Notes: generated from the sequence alone by a model not told the origin. Positions 35,381 to 45,285 are shown, numbered from the stretch's first letter. The stretch is DNA of 64,000 bases from Roseospira marina (GCF_014197855.1 NZ_JACIGJ010000004.1:186001-250000), one strand, 5' to 3'. Numbers and translations are program-made.

Positions 35381-36220
35381 TCAGGCGGACGCGGACGTCT
35401 GGGACGCGGACGTGCTGAGCGGTCCGCCCGAGGCTGCGGCGGGCGCGGTTTCGGTGGTCTCGGCGTTCACGCTGGTGCCGGCGTTGGCGATGGCCTGCGC
35501 CAGGGTGCCCCGGGGCGCGGTCTCGGTCACCAGGGCGTCGATGCTCTCCCAGGTGGCATAGATCGCGGGAAACGTCTGGTCGAACTTGGACGAGTCGGCC
35601 ACCACCATGGTCCGGGCCGCGCGACGGTTCATGGCGGCGTAGACCTCCGCCGCCTCAATCAGCGCGTCGCTGGCGCCGTCTTCCTTCAGGCCGCTGGCCC
35701 CCAGAATCGCCCAATCCGCCCGATATCCCTCCAGGAACCGCAGGGTCTGCGCACCGTGCATCGCGCCCTCGCGGGCATCGTAGACGCCGGGCGCCATCAG
35801 CACCGTGATCGTCGGGTTCAGGGACAGCACCGTGGCGACGCCGAACGAGTGCGTCAGCACCGTCACGTTGTTCATCTGAAAGGCGATACGCCGCGCGACA
35901 TGCACCGTGGTGGCACCGGACCCCAGCATGATGTGCTTGGCCTCGGCCAACAGCGGCACCGCCAGCCGCGCGATGGCCTCGCGTTGCGGGACCAGCAGGG
36001 CGTGCCGCTCATTGAGGCCGGGTTCCAGCGACAGACGCCGGACCGCCCCGCCGTAGGTGCGGCTGATGTGCCCTTGCCGGGTCAGTTCATCCAGGTCCCG
36101 CCGAACCGTTTCCGTGGAGACGTCAAGACGCTCCGCCAGGTCACCGACCCGGAGCGTCGGCTGAGTGCTCAGCGCATCGATGATGCGGCGCTGGCGCGTG
36201 GCTTTTTTCCGACTCACCAT
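35381..36220 (-). CDS. DeoR-family transcriptional regulator
   Basis: The product has 279 residues. The N-terminal winged helix spans about residues 4-60 (RQRRIIDALSTQPTLRVGDL, then STETVRRDLDELTRQG). The C-terminal DeoRC sensor domain contains IMLGSGATTVHVARRI and normally binds a phosphorylated sugar or similar metabolite. A phosphorylated intermediate made by the neighbouring kinase would be a fitting inducer. The last 30 residues are low complexity (TSVNAETTETAPAAASG). It is convergent with the PLP-enzyme gene and divergent from the cysteine hydrolase gene. Confidence 0.9.
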   Translation of the reverse strand: MVSRKKATRQRRIIDALSTQPTLRVGDLAERLDVSTETVRRDLDELTRQGHISRTYGGAVRRLSLEPGLNERHALLVPQREAIARLAVPLLAEAKHIMLGSGATTVHVARRIAFQMNNVTVLTHSFGVATVLSLNPTITVLMAPGVYDAREGAMHGAQTLRFLEGYRADWAILGASGLKEDGASDALIEAAEVYAAMNRRAARTMVVADSSKFDQTFPAIYATWESIDALVTETAPRGTLAQAIANAGTSVNAETTETAPAAASGGPLSTSASQTSASA

Positions 36221-36327
36221 GCCGGGAACGGTACCCCATTGCCGGCCCGTGCACCAGCCGAACCGCCGGCCCAATGCCCGGGCCTGGTCCCCCCTATCGC
36301 CCCGTTTCGGACAAAGGACTCTGTGCC

Positions 36328-37005
36328 ATGGCCTGGACCTGGAAGACCGCCTACCGCTCGTTCTACTACGCCACCGCGCCGGAGCCGGACGATATCGCGC
36401 TGGACCCGGCCACCACGGCGGTGCTGGTGATCGACATCCAGAATACCTATGTCGCCGAGCCCGAGGACCCGGAGGAGGCCGCACGCTGGCGGCCGTTCCT
36501 GGACCGCATGCGTGATGTGGTGATCCCGAACACCGTGGCCCTGGCGGCAGACGCCCGGGCGCGCGGGGTCGAGGTGCTGTTTGCGCGCATCGCCTGCCAG
36601 ACGCAGGACGGCCGCGACCGCTCCCTGAGCCAGAAGAAGCCGGGCTTCAACAACCTGCTGCTGCCCAAGGATGGGGAAGCCAGCCAGCTTGTGCCCGACC
36701 TTCAGCCCCAGGGCGACGAGATCACGGTGCTGAAGACCACGGACTCGGCGCTCACCGGCACGAATTTGCGGCTGATCCTGCACAATCTCGGCATTCGCAC
36801 CGTGATCTGCGCCGGCATCTTTACGGATCAGTGCGTCTCGTCGACCGTGCGCAGCCTCGCGGACGAAAGCTTCGACGTGCTGATCGTGGACGACTGCTGT
36901 GCCGCCGCGACCGACGACCTCCATCGTCACGAGTTGGAGGTCCTGAACATGATCTACGGTCACGTCGTGCGTTTGGAGGATATCGCGGGCTTTTTCGCCG
37001 CTTAA
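36328..37005 (+). CDS. cysteine hydrolase, isochorismatase-like
   Basis: This 225-residue hydrolase has the Asp-Lys-Cys triad of the family: Asp 36 in VIDIQNTY, Lys 136 in VLKTTDSAL and Cys 169 in FTDQCVSST. Members hydrolyse amides such as nicotinamide, N-carbamoyl compounds, biuret and ureidoacrylate. The N-terminal WKTAYRSFYYATAPEPDDI is an unusual addition. Its divergent start beside the DeoR gene suggests it belongs to the same catabolic unit, perhaps acting on an amide form of the substrate. Confidence 0.87.
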   Translation: MAWTWKTAYRSFYYATAPEPDDIALDPATTAVLVIDIQNTYVAEPEDPEEAARWRPFLDRMRDVVIPNTVALAADARARGVEVLFARIACQTQDGRDRSLSQKKPGFNNLLLPKDGEASQLVPDLQPQGDEITVLKTTDSALTGTNLRLILHNLGIRTVICAGIFTDQCVSSTVRSLADESFDVLIVDDCCAAATDDLHRHELEVLNMIYGHVVRLEDIAGFFAA

Positions 37006-37037
37006 AGGAGCGGTGGCTGAGGACGGCGCGTTCGCCG

Positions 37038-37436
37038 CTACGCCTCCGGCCGCCATGCGTCGGGCAGGTGGGCGGGCGGCCGGTCGGGCACCACGGTGAC
37101 CACGTCGAATCGGACCCCGGCGGCGGCGTGCTCCGGATGGGTGGCCAGCCAGCCCTCGGCGGCGACCGCCAAGCGGCAGCGCTGGGCGGGGGTGACGGCC
37201 TCCAGCGCGGCGGTGAGGGTCGGGCGGGCCTTGACCTCGACGAACGCCACAACGGGCTCCGCGCCCGTCGGGTCGAGCGCCACGAGATCGATTTCCCCGG
37301 CACCGTCGCCGCGTCGCCCCCGCGCCCGGCGGTCGAGAATCCGCCAGCCGCGCGCCTCCAGCCAGGCGGCGGCGGTGGTCTCGGCGTCGCGCCCCGCCTG
37401 TTCCGCGCCGCGTCGGTCGGCGGGGGCGCGGGCCAT
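37038..37436 (-). CDS. yraN: YraN family protein (UPF0102)
   Basis: This 132-residue protein has the nuclease-like fold of the UPF0102 family: AETTAAAWLEARGWRILDR, then GEIDLVALD and VAFVEVKAR, which hold the Asp and Glu-x-Lys residues of the restriction-endonuclease-like fold. Its cellular role is not settled. The ATG overlaps the rsmI stop (ATGA), the conserved rsmI-yraN arrangement. Confidence 0.93.
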   Translation of the reverse strand: MARAPADRRGAEQAGRDAETTAAAWLEARGWRILDRRARGRRGDGAGEIDLVALDPTGAEPVVAFVEVKARPTLTAALEAVTPAQRCRLAVAAEGWLATHPEHAAAGVRFDVVTVVPDRPPAHLPDAWRPEA

Positions 37437-38350
37437 CAGGCGTTGTCCTCCTGGCTGAGGGTCAAGGCGCGCTGGTAGAGGTCCCGTCGGGCGACTCCGG
37501 TGTCGGCCGCCACCTGCGCCGCCGCGTCCTTTGTGCCCAACCCCTCGGCGAACGCGGCGCGCAGGCGTGCATCCAGGGCCCCGGGCGAGCGGTCGGGGCC
37601 TATCGCTTCCGGATTCGGCGGCCCCACGACGATCACGACCTCGCCCTTCGGCGGCCCCATCTCGGCGTAATGCTGCGCCAGAGCGGTCAGGGACTCGCGC
37701 CGGATCTCCTCGTACAGCTTGGTCAGTTCGCGGCACACGGCGGCCGGGCGGTCGCCCAACACGTCCGCCAGTGCGACCAGCGTGTCGGGCAGGCGGCGGG
37801 CGCTTTCGAACAGGATTAGGGTTGCGGGGATGGGCGCCAACTCGGCGATGAACGTGCGGCGCGCCGCGTCCTTGGGCGGCGGGAAACCGGCGTACAGGAA
37901 CCGGTCGCTCGGCAGGCCGGAGGCCACCAGAGCCGCCAGGGGCGCGGAGGCGCCCGGGATCGGGATCACGGCGTGGCCGGCCTCGATGGCGGCGGTGGTC
38001 AGCTTGTAGCCCGGATCATTGACCAGCGGAGTCCCCGCGTCGGAGACCAGGGCGACCGCCTGTCCTTCGGCCAACCGAGACAGCAGTGCGGGCCGTTGCC
38101 GGGCCGCGTTGTGCTCGTGATAGGGCAGCCGCGGCGTGCGGATGCCCAGCCGGGCCATGAGGGAACCGGTGGTCCGGGTGTCCTCGCAGGCGATGACATC
38201 GGCGGCCTTGAGGACCTCCAGCGCCCGCAGGGTGATGTCGCCGGCGTTGCCGATCGGGGTGGCGACGACGTACAGCCCCGGCGCGAGGTTCGGTCTCTCG
38301 GGCGGGGTCGGTTTACTTGACGAGTCGGCGTGGCTAGGCTGGGGCGCCAT
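37436..38350 (-). CDS. rsmI: 16S rRNA (cytidine(1402)-2'-O)-methyltransferase
   Basis: This 304-residue methyltransferase of the tetrapyrrole-methylase fold modifies C1402 in the decoding centre. The motifs GLYVVATPIGNAGDITLRA, CEDTR and ALVSDAGTPLVNDPGY are classical. The ATG gives a short variable N-terminus before the conserved start. It is translationally coupled to yraN and divergent from the LpoA-like lipoprotein gene. Confidence 0.96.
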   Translation of the reverse strand: MAPQPSHADSSSKPTPPERPNLAPGLYVVATPIGNAGDITLRALEVLKAADVIACEDTRTTGSLMARLGIRTPRLPYHEHNAARQRPALLSRLAEGQAVALVSDAGTPLVNDPGYKLTTAAIEAGHAVIPIPGASAPLAALVASGLPSDRFLYAGFPPPKDAARRTFIAELAPIPATLILFESARRLPDTLVALADVLGDRPAAVCRELTKLYEEIRRESLTALAQHYAEMGPPKGEVVIVVGPPNPEAIGPDRSPGALDARLRAAFAEGLGTKDAAAQVAADTGVARRDLYQRALTLSQEDNA

Positions 38351-38442
38351 GATTGGGGGTCCGGGGCTGGAGTCGGGCCGGGCCGGTCGCCGGACACCGA
38401 AAGGGCCGGCGGCGACCGTGAAGCAGGGAAGGAGAACACCCG

Positions 38443-39714
38443 GTGACGTCAGGTGCGTTTCGAGGACGGTCGCGGCACCGTCTCGGTCTGGTGGGCCTCG
38501 TGGCCCTCGTCGGGCTGACGTTGGCCGCGTGCGCTCAGGTTTCGGGTCCGCCGCCGCGCGCGTCAAGCCCCCCGCCGTCGTCCATGACGCCGAGCCGGCC
38601 GGCGCCGACCGCGCCGATGACCCCGGCGCCGGACACACCGTTCACCGGCATGGCGGGCCAGGGCCTGGGCGTGTCGCCGGACGGGCTGGTGCGTGTCGGG
38701 CTGCTGGTGCCGCTGTCGGGGCCGGCGGCTCCCATCGGCCAGGGGCTGTTGAACGCGGCGCAGATGGCGGCGTTCGACGCGGCCGACGATCGGTTCGTGC
38801 TGCAACCCTATGACACCGGGGGCAGCCCGAACGGCGCGGCGGCGGCGGCGCAGCAAGCCCTGTCCCAGGGGGCGCAAGTGCTGCTTGGCCCGCTGTTCTC
38901 GGGCAGCACTCGGGCGGTCGGGCCGGTCGCGGCCCGGGCGGGCGTCAATGTGGTCGCCTTCACCACCGACGCCAGCGCGGCCGGCGGCAACGTGTACGTG
39001 ATGGGCTATCTGGTCGACGATCAGGTCGACCGGGTCGTGCGCTTCGCCCTGGGCGAGGGTCGCAGCCGGTTCGGCGCGCTCGTCCCCAACGAGACCTACG
39101 GACAGGTGGCGACCAATGCCCTGCGACGGCAGGTTTCGGCGCGCGGCGGCCAGCTCGTCTCGGTGCAGACGTACGCGCCGGACAATCCGGACCTGCGGGA
39201 ACCGGCGCGCGCCTTGTCGGGGGCCGATGCCATCCTGATCCCGGACGCGGGCGACGGCCTGCGCGCGGCGGTCAACGGGTTGGCTTATGTCGATATCGAT
39301 GCGCCGCGCACCCGCTACATGGGGACGATGCTGTGGGACGATCCGGGGCTGTGGCGCGAAAGTGCGCTGGCCGGCGGCATCTTCCCCGCGCCGCCGCGCG
39401 ACAGCGTGCGCCGGTTCGAGGAGCGCTATAAGTCCGGGTTCGGCACCCCGCCGCCCGACCTCGCGGTGCTGGGCTACGATGCCACGGCGCTGGCGGCCGT
39501 GCTGGCGCGCCAGGGGGGCGGTCCGCGCTTCGACCGCGCCACGCTGACCAGCGCGGCCGGCTTCGGCGGCGCCGCCGGCATCTTCCGGTTCCGAGCGGAC
39601 GGCACGGTGGAACGCGGCCTCGCGGTGATGGAGGTCCAGTCCAACGGCACCGTGGCGGAAATCTCGCCCGCGCCGCTGTCGTTCAGTGGTGGCGGTTCCG
39701 GCGCGGGGTTCTGA
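38443..39714 (+). CDS. penicillin-binding protein activator, LpoA/LppC-like lipoprotein
   Basis: The product has 423 residues and begins at a GTG after AAGGAG. A signal peptide with lipobox (LVGLTLAAC) is followed by a Pro/Ser-rich tether and a periplasmic-binding-like domain (VRVGLLVPLSG, GAQVLLGPLFSGS, FGALVPNETYGQ). In gammaproteobacteria LpoA, encoded next to rsmI, activates PBP1A in peptidoglycan synthesis. This alphaproteobacterial protein has only the C-terminal type domain. Its place divergent from rsmI-yraN supports the assignment, but activation of a PBP is inferred. Confidence 0.88.
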   Translation: MTSGAFRGRSRHRLGLVGLVALVGLTLAACAQVSGPPPRASSPPPSSMTPSRPAPTAPMTPAPDTPFTGMAGQGLGVSPDGLVRVGLLVPLSGPAAPIGQGLLNAAQMAAFDAADDRFVLQPYDTGGSPNGAAAAAQQALSQGAQVLLGPLFSGSTRAVGPVAARAGVNVVAFTTDASAAGGNVYVMGYLVDDQVDRVVRFALGEGRSRFGALVPNETYGQVATNALRRQVSARGGQLVSVQTYAPDNPDLREPARALSGADAILIPDAGDGLRAAVNGLAYVDIDAPRTRYMGTMLWDDPGLWRESALAGGIFPAPPRDSVRRFEERYKSGFGTPPPDLAVLGYDATALAAVLARQGGGPRFDRATLTSAAGFGGAAGIFRFRADGTVERGLAVMEVQSNGTVAEISPAPLSFSGGGSGAGF

Positions 39715-39862
39715 CCGGACCGGAGATAGCGTGCGGCGGAGGCCAGGACGCGGACGACGAGGCCGGGTCATGGCCGCTCTGCCTGGTACCGGGCCTCTTG
39801 ATCCGGCGCGGGGGCGCCCTGACATCCAGGGATGGACCTCACCCCGGATCGGAGGCGCGACC

Positions 39863-40003
39863 ATGCTCAAGGGCACCGACTACCTGATGCTGGAACTGGC
39901 GCTGTACGCTGCGGCCGCCGTCTACGCCCTCTATCGCCATCGTATTCTGGTGCGGGAGGTGGAGGCGAGCGCGGCGGCCCAGCGGGATACGCCGGACGCG
40001 TGA
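39863..40003 (+). CDS. small single-span membrane protein (46 aa)
   Basis: A GGAGG ribosome site sits 7 bp before the ATG. The peptide has one hydrophobic helix (LMLELALYAAAAVYALY) followed by a basic then mixed tail (RHRILVREVEASAA). No family is recognised. It lies between the LpoA-like gene and the convergent modD, and its shortness makes it easy to miss. Confidence 0.5.
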   Translation: MLKGTDYLMLELALYAAAAVYALYRHRILVREVEASAAAQRDTPDA

Positions 40004-40042
40004 TCGGGGGACGCGTGATCGGGCGCCTCCGGTCCTGTCCCT

Positions 40043-40888
40043 TCACGCGGCCGTGATGACCACGCCGACGTCGGCGGGGGGCGCGGTGTAGGGCGCGGAG
40101 GTCACCAGGATGCGCGCCCCGGCCCGGACGTAGTCCGCCGCGTTGGCCGCGTTCACGCCGCCAGCGGCCGCGATGCGGGCCGGGCTGGCCGGGGATAGGC
40201 GGGCCAGCACGTCGGCGACCGCGTCGGGCGTGAACTTTTCCAGTTGCAGCACGTCCGCGCCGTGGCGGGCGGCCGCGAGGGCCTCGTCCACGCTCTTGAC
40301 CTCGACGACGATGCTCCGTTCCGGGCAGGCGTGGCGCAGGGTGGCGATCTGTCCGCCCAGGGCTTCGGGGCCGCCGCCGACCGCCCGATGTTCAGGAAAC
40401 AGCAGCACCGTGTCGGACAGTCCGGTGCGATGCAGACTGGCCCGGCCGGCGAGCACCGCCTTGGCGGACAGCACGCGGGTGCCGGGCACGGACTTGCGGG
40501 TGCAGGCCACCACGGTGTCCGGCCGGACGGCGCGGGCGGCGTCCACGATGGCGCGGGCCCGCGTGGCGACGCCGGAGGACCACTCCATCAGGGTCTGCGC
40601 CACCTTCCAGCCGAGCAGCAGCGCCTCGGCCGGCCCTTCGGCGGCGAGAATCGGGGCATCCGCCTCCAGGCGGTCGCCGCTGACGGCATGACGGGTGACC
40701 GTCGCGCCGACCAGTTCGAGCAGCCGCGCGGACTCCTCCACACCGCACAGGACCATCGGGTCGCGCGCGGCCGCCGTCAGGCGGGCCGGCACCGTGTTCA
40801 GGTCGAGCGCCCGTGTCGTCAGATCGCCGTACGGGGCATCCTCGCGCAGCAGCGCCCACAGGCTGGCATCGTCCAGAACGGGCCTCAT
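40043..40888 (-). CDS. modD: ModD protein (nicotinate-nucleotide pyrophosphorylase homologue)
   Basis: This 281-residue protein is built like NadC (quinolinate phosphoribosyltransferase): [13 protein letters not shown] at the N-terminus, [18 protein letters not shown] in the active site and [20 protein letters not shown] near the C-terminus. The TRKSVPG form and the position at the end of a mod operon identify it as ModD. Its exact job in molybdenum metabolism is unknown. The ATG overlaps the modC stop. Confidence 0.92.
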   Translation of the reverse strand: MRPVLDDASLWALLREDAPYGDLTTRALDLNTVPARLTAAARDPMVLCGVEESARLLELVGATVTRHAVSGDRLEADAPILAAEGPAEALLLGWKVAQTLMEWSSGVATRARAIVDAARAVRPDTVVACTRKSVPGTRVLSAKAVLAGRASLHRTGLSDTVLLFPEHRAVGGGPEALGGQIATLRHACPERSIVVEVKSVDEALAAARHGADVLQLEKFTPDAVADVLARLSPASPARIAAAGGVNAANAADYVRAGARILVTSAPYTAPPADVGVVITAA

Positions 40889-42030
40889 CGGGAGTCTCCT
40901 GTGTGTGTCGTGGGGGGCTCGGGTGCGGGCCGGTCGACCAGGGCGACGCCCTTGACCATGGCGTGCACCGTCTGGCCGGCGGCGAGCCCCAGCATATCCC
41001 AGGACTTGCGCGTAATGCGCGCCAGAAGCGGCGCGCCCGTCCCATCGTGACCCAGAAGCAGAAACACCGTGACCAGATGCGCGCCGGTCGGTTCGGCCCC
41101 GATGATCCGCACGGGCAGCACGTTCAGGATACTGGAGTCGGCGGCGGCCGGCGGCTGGCGGCTCAGGCTCACGTCGTTGGCGACAATGCGCAGACGGTGG
41201 CGCGTGCCGACGGCGCCGGCGTCCGCGGGCACGATCAGGCGCCCGCCCGGAACGGCGACGGTGGCGAGGCCGTAGGCCGAGTCGTGCTCCACCACTTCGG
41301 CGTCGAGCACCTCGGCGGCTTCGGGCAGACGGGCAAGCGGCAGGGCCGGGTCCGCCATCAGCGCCGACAGCGGCCCCACGGCCTCGGCACGGCCATGGTC
41401 CATCAGCACCAGGGTGTCGGCCAGCCGCTCCACTTCGGCGATGTCGTGGCTGACGTACAGCACCGGAATGTCGAGGCGGTCGTGCAGCGTTTCCAGATAC
41501 GGCAGGATCTCGTCCTTGCTGAACCGGTCGAGCGCGGAGAGCGGCTCGTCCATCAGCAGCAGGCGTGGTTGCGACAGCAGGGCGCGGCCGATGGCGACGC
41601 GCTGGCGCTCCCCACCGGACAGAACGGCGGTCGGCCTGTCGAGCAGGCGCGCCAGCCCGAGCAGATCCACCACATCGTCGAAGGCGACCGGTCGGGCGCC
41701 GTTGCGGGTGCGCCGCTGCCCGTAGCGCAGGTTGTTCGGTACCGACAAATGGGGAAACAGGCTGGCTTCCTGGAACACATAGCCGATCGGGCGGCGGTGC
41801 GGGGGCACGAAGCGTGCGCCGTCCTGCCAGACGTCGGCGCCGATTCGCAGCACACCGTCGTTCAGGCGGGTCAGGCCGGCCATGCAGCGCAGCACGGTGG
41901 TCTTGCCGCAGCCGGAGGGTCCGAACAACGCGGTGACGCCGGTCGCGGGCACCTCGAACCGGGCGTTGAGATCAAACGTGCCAAGGCGGCCGGTGAAGCC
42001 GGCCGTGATGCGGTCGGGGCGGGGAGTCAT
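40885..42030 (-). CDS. modC: molybdate ABC transporter ATPase
   Basis: The product has 381 residues. Walker A is GPSGCGKTT, the signature is [16 protein letters not shown], Walker B is [13 protein letters not shown], and the C-terminal Mop/TOBE domain (about 300-365) binds oxyanion. It energises molybdate uptake through ModB. The start overlaps the modB stop by four bases; a longer upstream frame reads into modB and is not the gene. Confidence 0.95.
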   Translation of the reverse strand: MTPRPDRITAGFTGRLGTFDLNARFEVPATGVTALFGPSGCGKTTVLRCMAGLTRLNDGVLRIGADVWQDGARFVPPHRRPIGYVFQEASLFPHLSVPNNLRYGQRRTRNGARPVAFDDVVDLLGLARLLDRPTAVLSGGERQRVAIGRALLSQPRLLLMDEPLSALDRFSKDEILPYLETLHDRLDIPVLYVSHDIAEVERLADTLVLMDHGRAEAVGPLSALMADPALPLARLPEAAEVLDAEVVEHDSAYGLATVAVPGGRLIVPADAGAVGTRHRLRIVANDVSLSRQPPAAADSSILNVLPVRIIGAEPTGAHLVTVFLLLGHDGTGAPLLARITRKSWDMLGLAAGQTVHAMVKGVALVDRPAPEPPTTHTGDSR

Positions 42031-42707
42031 CGCGGGGACCACCCCAGCCGCTTCTCGATCAGGCGCATGGCCAGCAGGACGGTGAACGAAAACCCGAGCA
42101 TGCCGCCGGCCAGGATATGCGCCTGCGTCCATTGGAGCGTCTCGACGTAGTCATATATGGCGATGGACAGGACCTTGGTCTCGCCGGGAATGTTGCCGCC
42201 GATCATCAGGACCACACCGAATTCGCCGACGGTGTGGGCGAAGCCCAGGACCGCGCCGGCCAGGAACCCCGGCCGCGCGAGCGGGACGGCGACGGTCCAG
42301 AATGCGTTCCAGGGCGAGGCGCGCAGGGTCGCGGCGACCTCCAGGGGGCGGTCGCCGAAGGCCTCGAAGGCGTTGCGGATCGGCTGCACGGCAAAGGGCA
42401 GGGAATAAACGACGGAGGCCAACACCAGCCCCTCGAACGTGAACGGCAGGCCCTGCCCGAACACGGCGATGACCCCCTGTCCGAGCGGGCTGTTGGGGCT
42501 GAAGGCGATCAGCAGGTAGAAGCCGAGAACGGTGGGCGGGAGCACGAGGGGGAGGGTGACCACCGCGCCGATGATCTCCTTCCAGGCCGACCGGCTGCGC
42601 GCCAGCCACCACGCGATCGGCGTGGCCACCACCAGAAGAAGGACCGTCGCGATTCCGGCCAAGGTGATGGTCAGAACGACCGGGTCCCACATATCCCCCG
42701 CCACCAC
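42027..42707 (-). CDS. modB: molybdate ABC transporter permease
   Basis: This 226-residue membrane protein has five or six hydrophobic helices. It carries [17 protein letters not shown] and the coupling loop [20 protein letters not shown], both typical of ModB. The start is a GTG after AAGGAAACC; an ATG five codons later is possible. It lies between modA and modC. Confidence 0.95.
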   Translation of the reverse strand: MVAGDMWDPVVLTITLAGIATVLLLVVATPIAWWLARSRSAWKEIIGAVVTLPLVLPPTVLGFYLLIAFSPNSPLGQGVIAVFGQGLPFTFEGLVLASVVYSLPFAVQPIRNAFEAFGDRPLEVAATLRASPWNAFWTVAVPLARPGFLAGAVLGFAHTVGEFGVVLMIGGNIPGETKVLSIAIYDYVETLQWTQAHILAGGMLGFSFTVLLAMRLIEKRLGWSPR

Positions 42708-42732
42708 GGTTTCCTTTCGCTGTTCGTCCGGG

Positions 42733-43515
42733 TTAGCTGCCGCTCTGGCCGTAGCCGTAGCGATCCATGATGGCGGCCGCTTCGGGCCCGCGCAGGAAGT
42801 CCAGGAAGGCCGTCGCCGCGTCGTTCTCGGCCCCGCTCTTCAGCAGCACCGCGTCCTGGCGGATCGGCTCATAGAGGTCGGTCGGCACGACCCAGCGCGA
42901 GCCGTCGGAGTGGTCGGCCACCTGCGACAGCGCGACGAAGCCCAGTTGCGCGTTCCCCGTCGCCACGAACTGGAACGTCTGCGCGATGTTATCACCCTGC
43001 ACAAGCTTTGGCGCGAGGGTGTCATACACGCCCAGCGCCGTCATGGCCTGAATGGAGGCGGTGCCGTAGGGCGCGGTGACCGGGTTGGCGATGGCCAGCT
43101 TGTCGAAGGCGTCGGGGGTGCTCAGGACCGCGCCGGCCTCGTCCACCAGCGTGGGATCGGTGCTGTACAGCACGATGCGGCCGAGCGCGTAGGTGAAGCG
43201 GCTTCCCTCGACCGCCAGCCCCTCGGCCTCGGCCTTTTCCGGGCGGGCGGTGTCGGCGGCTAGGAAGGCGTCGAACGGGGCGCCGTTGGCGATCTGGGTG
43301 TAGAGCTTGCCGGTGGAGCCGAAGCTGAAGGTCACCGTGTGCTCGGTCGAGTCGGCGAAGGCGGCGCCGATGTCCTTGGCGGCGGCCGTAAAGTTGGCGG
43401 CCACGGCGACCAGGGTCTCGCCGGCCTGCGCGGCCGGGGTCAGGCCGAGGGTCAGAACGACGGCGGTCGCGACCGGGAGTATCCGGCGCGTCAGGGAGAG
43501 GGGCGTGCGGAGCAT
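42733..43515 (-). CDS. modA: molybdate-binding periplasmic protein
   Basis: This 260-residue binding protein has a signal peptide ending LTPAAQA. The mature start [17 protein letters not shown], then [12 protein letters not shown] and [14 protein letters not shown], provide the serines and backbone groups that hold the tetrahedral oxyanion. It is the first transporter gene behind modE. Confidence 0.96.
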   Translation of the reverse strand: MLRTPLSLTRRILPVATAVVLTLGLTPAAQAGETLVAVAANFTAAAKDIGAAFADSTEHTVTFSFGSTGKLYTQIANGAPFDAFLAADTARPEKAEAEGLAVEGSRFTYALGRIVLYSTDPTLVDEAGAVLSTPDAFDKLAIANPVTAPYGTASIQAMTALGVYDTLAPKLVQGDNIAQTFQFVATGNAQLGFVALSQVADHSDGSRWVVPTDLYEPIRQDAVLLKSGAENDAATAFLDFLRGPEAAAIMDRYGYGQSGS

Positions 43516-43569
43516 GGGCGTGGGTCCTTGTTGCGAGCGTTGAGGCGATGGACGGTGTGCCCGGGGCTC

Positions 43570-44373
43570 TCAGGGCACGGCGATGATGACGTGGGAGGCT
43601 TTGAACAGCGCGCAGGCGCGCGACCCGACGGCAAGGCCCAGCTCATCGGCGCTGTCCTTGGTCACGATGGCGGCCAGGGTCTTGCCGTCGCCGATATCCA
43701 GGATGATCTCGGTGCTGACCGCGCCGTCTTCGTGCGCGATCACGGTCCCGCACAGACGGTTGCGGGCAGAGGTCCGGCCGATCTCGTCCTCGGGCGTCAG
43801 CAGGATGAACGTGGATTTGATGAGCGCCATGGCCTGGGTGCCGGGCGTCAGCTCCAGATCGAGCACGCTCTTATGGGTGACGATCGCCGTGATGGTCTGG
43901 GATTCGCCGAGGCGCAGGATCACCTCGTCGTTGACAGCGCCGGTGTGGATGGTTTCGACCGTTCCGGTCAGCACATTGCGGGCGCTTGTGCGCATGGTGA
44001 GACCTTTCAGAATGTCCGCGAGGGAAACGTTGTCGTTGCGGGAGAGTTGGCGTTCCAGGGCGAAGGCCACGCGGTCGAGTTCACTCTGCACGCTGTGGAA
44101 CGCCTCGATGATGGCGGTCCCGGCGGGCGTGACATGGGCCCGGCCGCCGTGACGCCCGCCGCTCTGGGTGTCGACCACCGGCCGGTCGCAGAGGTTGTTG
44201 AGGGCGGCGATTCCGTCCCACGCCGCCTTGTAACTCAGGCCGACGGCGCGCCCCGCCGCCGAGATCGACCCGTGGTCGCGCACGGCCTCCAGCAGGCGGA
44301 TGCGGTTGGCGCCGATCTGTCCGGTCGAGCCCTTGCGCAGGGACAACAGGGCGTGGAGGGCGGCATCGGTCAT
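43570..44373 (-). CDS. modE: molybdate-responsive regulator ModE
   Basis: The product has 267 residues. The N-terminal winged helix (about 20-80) contains IRLLEAVRDHGSISAAGRAV and LSYKAAWDGIAALNNL. Two tandem Mop/TOBE domains (from about 128 and 198, each opening SARN.L.GTV) bind molybdate. Loaded ModE represses uptake. It is the first gene of modE-modA-modB-modC-modD, and a near-perfect ModE dyad lies about 53 bp upstream, so it probably regulates its own operon. Confidence 0.95.
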   Translation of the reverse strand: MTDAALHALLSLRKGSTGQIGANRIRLLEAVRDHGSISAAGRAVGLSYKAAWDGIAALNNLCDRPVVDTQSGGRHGGRAHVTPAGTAIIEAFHSVQSELDRVAFALERQLSRNDNVSLADILKGLTMRTSARNVLTGTVETIHTGAVNDEVILRLGESQTITAIVTHKSVLDLELTPGTQAMALIKSTFILLTPEDEIGRTSARNRLCGTVIAHEDGAVSTEIILDIGDGKTLAAIVTKDSADELGLAVGSRACALFKASHVIIAVP

Positions 44374-44425
44374 GGCGGCGGGGTCCCGTGGTTCGGGTCC
44401 GGCGGCACGATGCGGCGCCGGACAC

Positions 44426-44450
44426 CGTTATGTAGCTAGACTACATGACG
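44426..44450. promoter_or_regulatory. ModE box upstream of the mod operon
   Basis: CGTTATGTAG and CTACATGACG form an inverted repeat with one mismatch around CTAGA. The CGTTAT...ATAACG-type half-sites match the known ModE recognition pattern. It sits just before modE and is the expected repression site. Confidence 0.75.
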
Positions 44451-44519
44451 AGAGGCACGCAAGGGTAAAGTTCGCCGCGAGCCACGGGGAATCCGGTCGG
44501 AGTCGGGACGCGGCGTGCT

Positions 44520-45125
44520 TTACGGCGATCCCGTGTCGAACCCCAGCCAGCCCGTTATGGCCACGCGGGTGGCCTGCGCCAGCGCCGTGACCGTCGGCCA
44601 ACTGAGCGCCAGGATCAGGCCCAGGACGATCAGTTGGACCAGCATCACAAGCCAGACCAACCGCCGCAGGCGCCGAACCCGCTGTTCCAACGCCACCGGG
44701 CGGAGGTGCTCGGCCGATTCGCCGAGTGCGGCCTTCACGCGGTCGAAAAAGCCGATCGACAGATAGGTTTCGAGGGTGCGGACCGACTGGGAGAGGCTCT
44801 CCAGCGTGGCCGGGCCGGACGACCCCGTGTCGTCGGGCGACGGGTCGATCGCCTCTCGCAGGGCGCGCACCTCCTGCCGCAGGGCGGTGACCGCCTCTAG
44901 AGTGGCATCGCGGGCGGCTCGGCCCGGCACCGGTGGCCGCGTTTGCGGGCGTTGTGGCGCCGTGGCGGCGCCTTGGCCGGGTTGGGGGCCGGGTTGGGGG
45001 CCGGGCAACGGACCAGGCAACGGACTGGGGGCGCCGCTCGCGTCGCCGAGGGTGACGTTCACCGATCCAGGGCTGGAGGGCGGCGGCGGGGCATCGGAGG
45101 CGGGGGGGCGCGGCGGCTCGGTCAT
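44520..45125 (-). CDS. hypothetical membrane-anchored protein, Pro-rich N-terminus
   Basis: The product has 201 residues. The first about 70 are proline-rich with an internal repeat (PGPLPGPQPGPQPGQ). A predicted coiled coil follows (LEAVTALRQEVRALREAID). Then come VRRLRRLVWLVMLVQLIVLG and one transmembrane helix near residues 155-180. I recognise no family. It is encoded alone between modE (same strand) and the SRP RNA gene (opposite strand). Confidence 0.7.
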   Translation of the reverse strand: MTEPPRPPASDAPPPPSSPGSVNVTLGDASGAPSPLPGPLPGPQPGPQPGQGAATAPQRPQTRPPVPGRAARDATLEAVTALRQEVRALREAIDPSPDDTGSSGPATLESLSQSVRTLETYLSIGFFDRVKAALGESAEHLRPVALEQRVRRLRRLVWLVMLVQLIVLGLILALSWPTVTALAQATRVAITGWLGFDTGSP

Positions 45126-45285
45126 GACGTCAGACTCACCCTACTGTGCTGTATCCGGGCTGTGCGGCATCCGGGATCCGGCCCGGGCGTCCATCAGAAG
45201 GCGATTCCGGGGACGATCATCGGCCAATGCGGGCTCCGTGGAAAGGGAGCCGTTGCCTCCGATCATGTCACAACGGAGACAGGGC

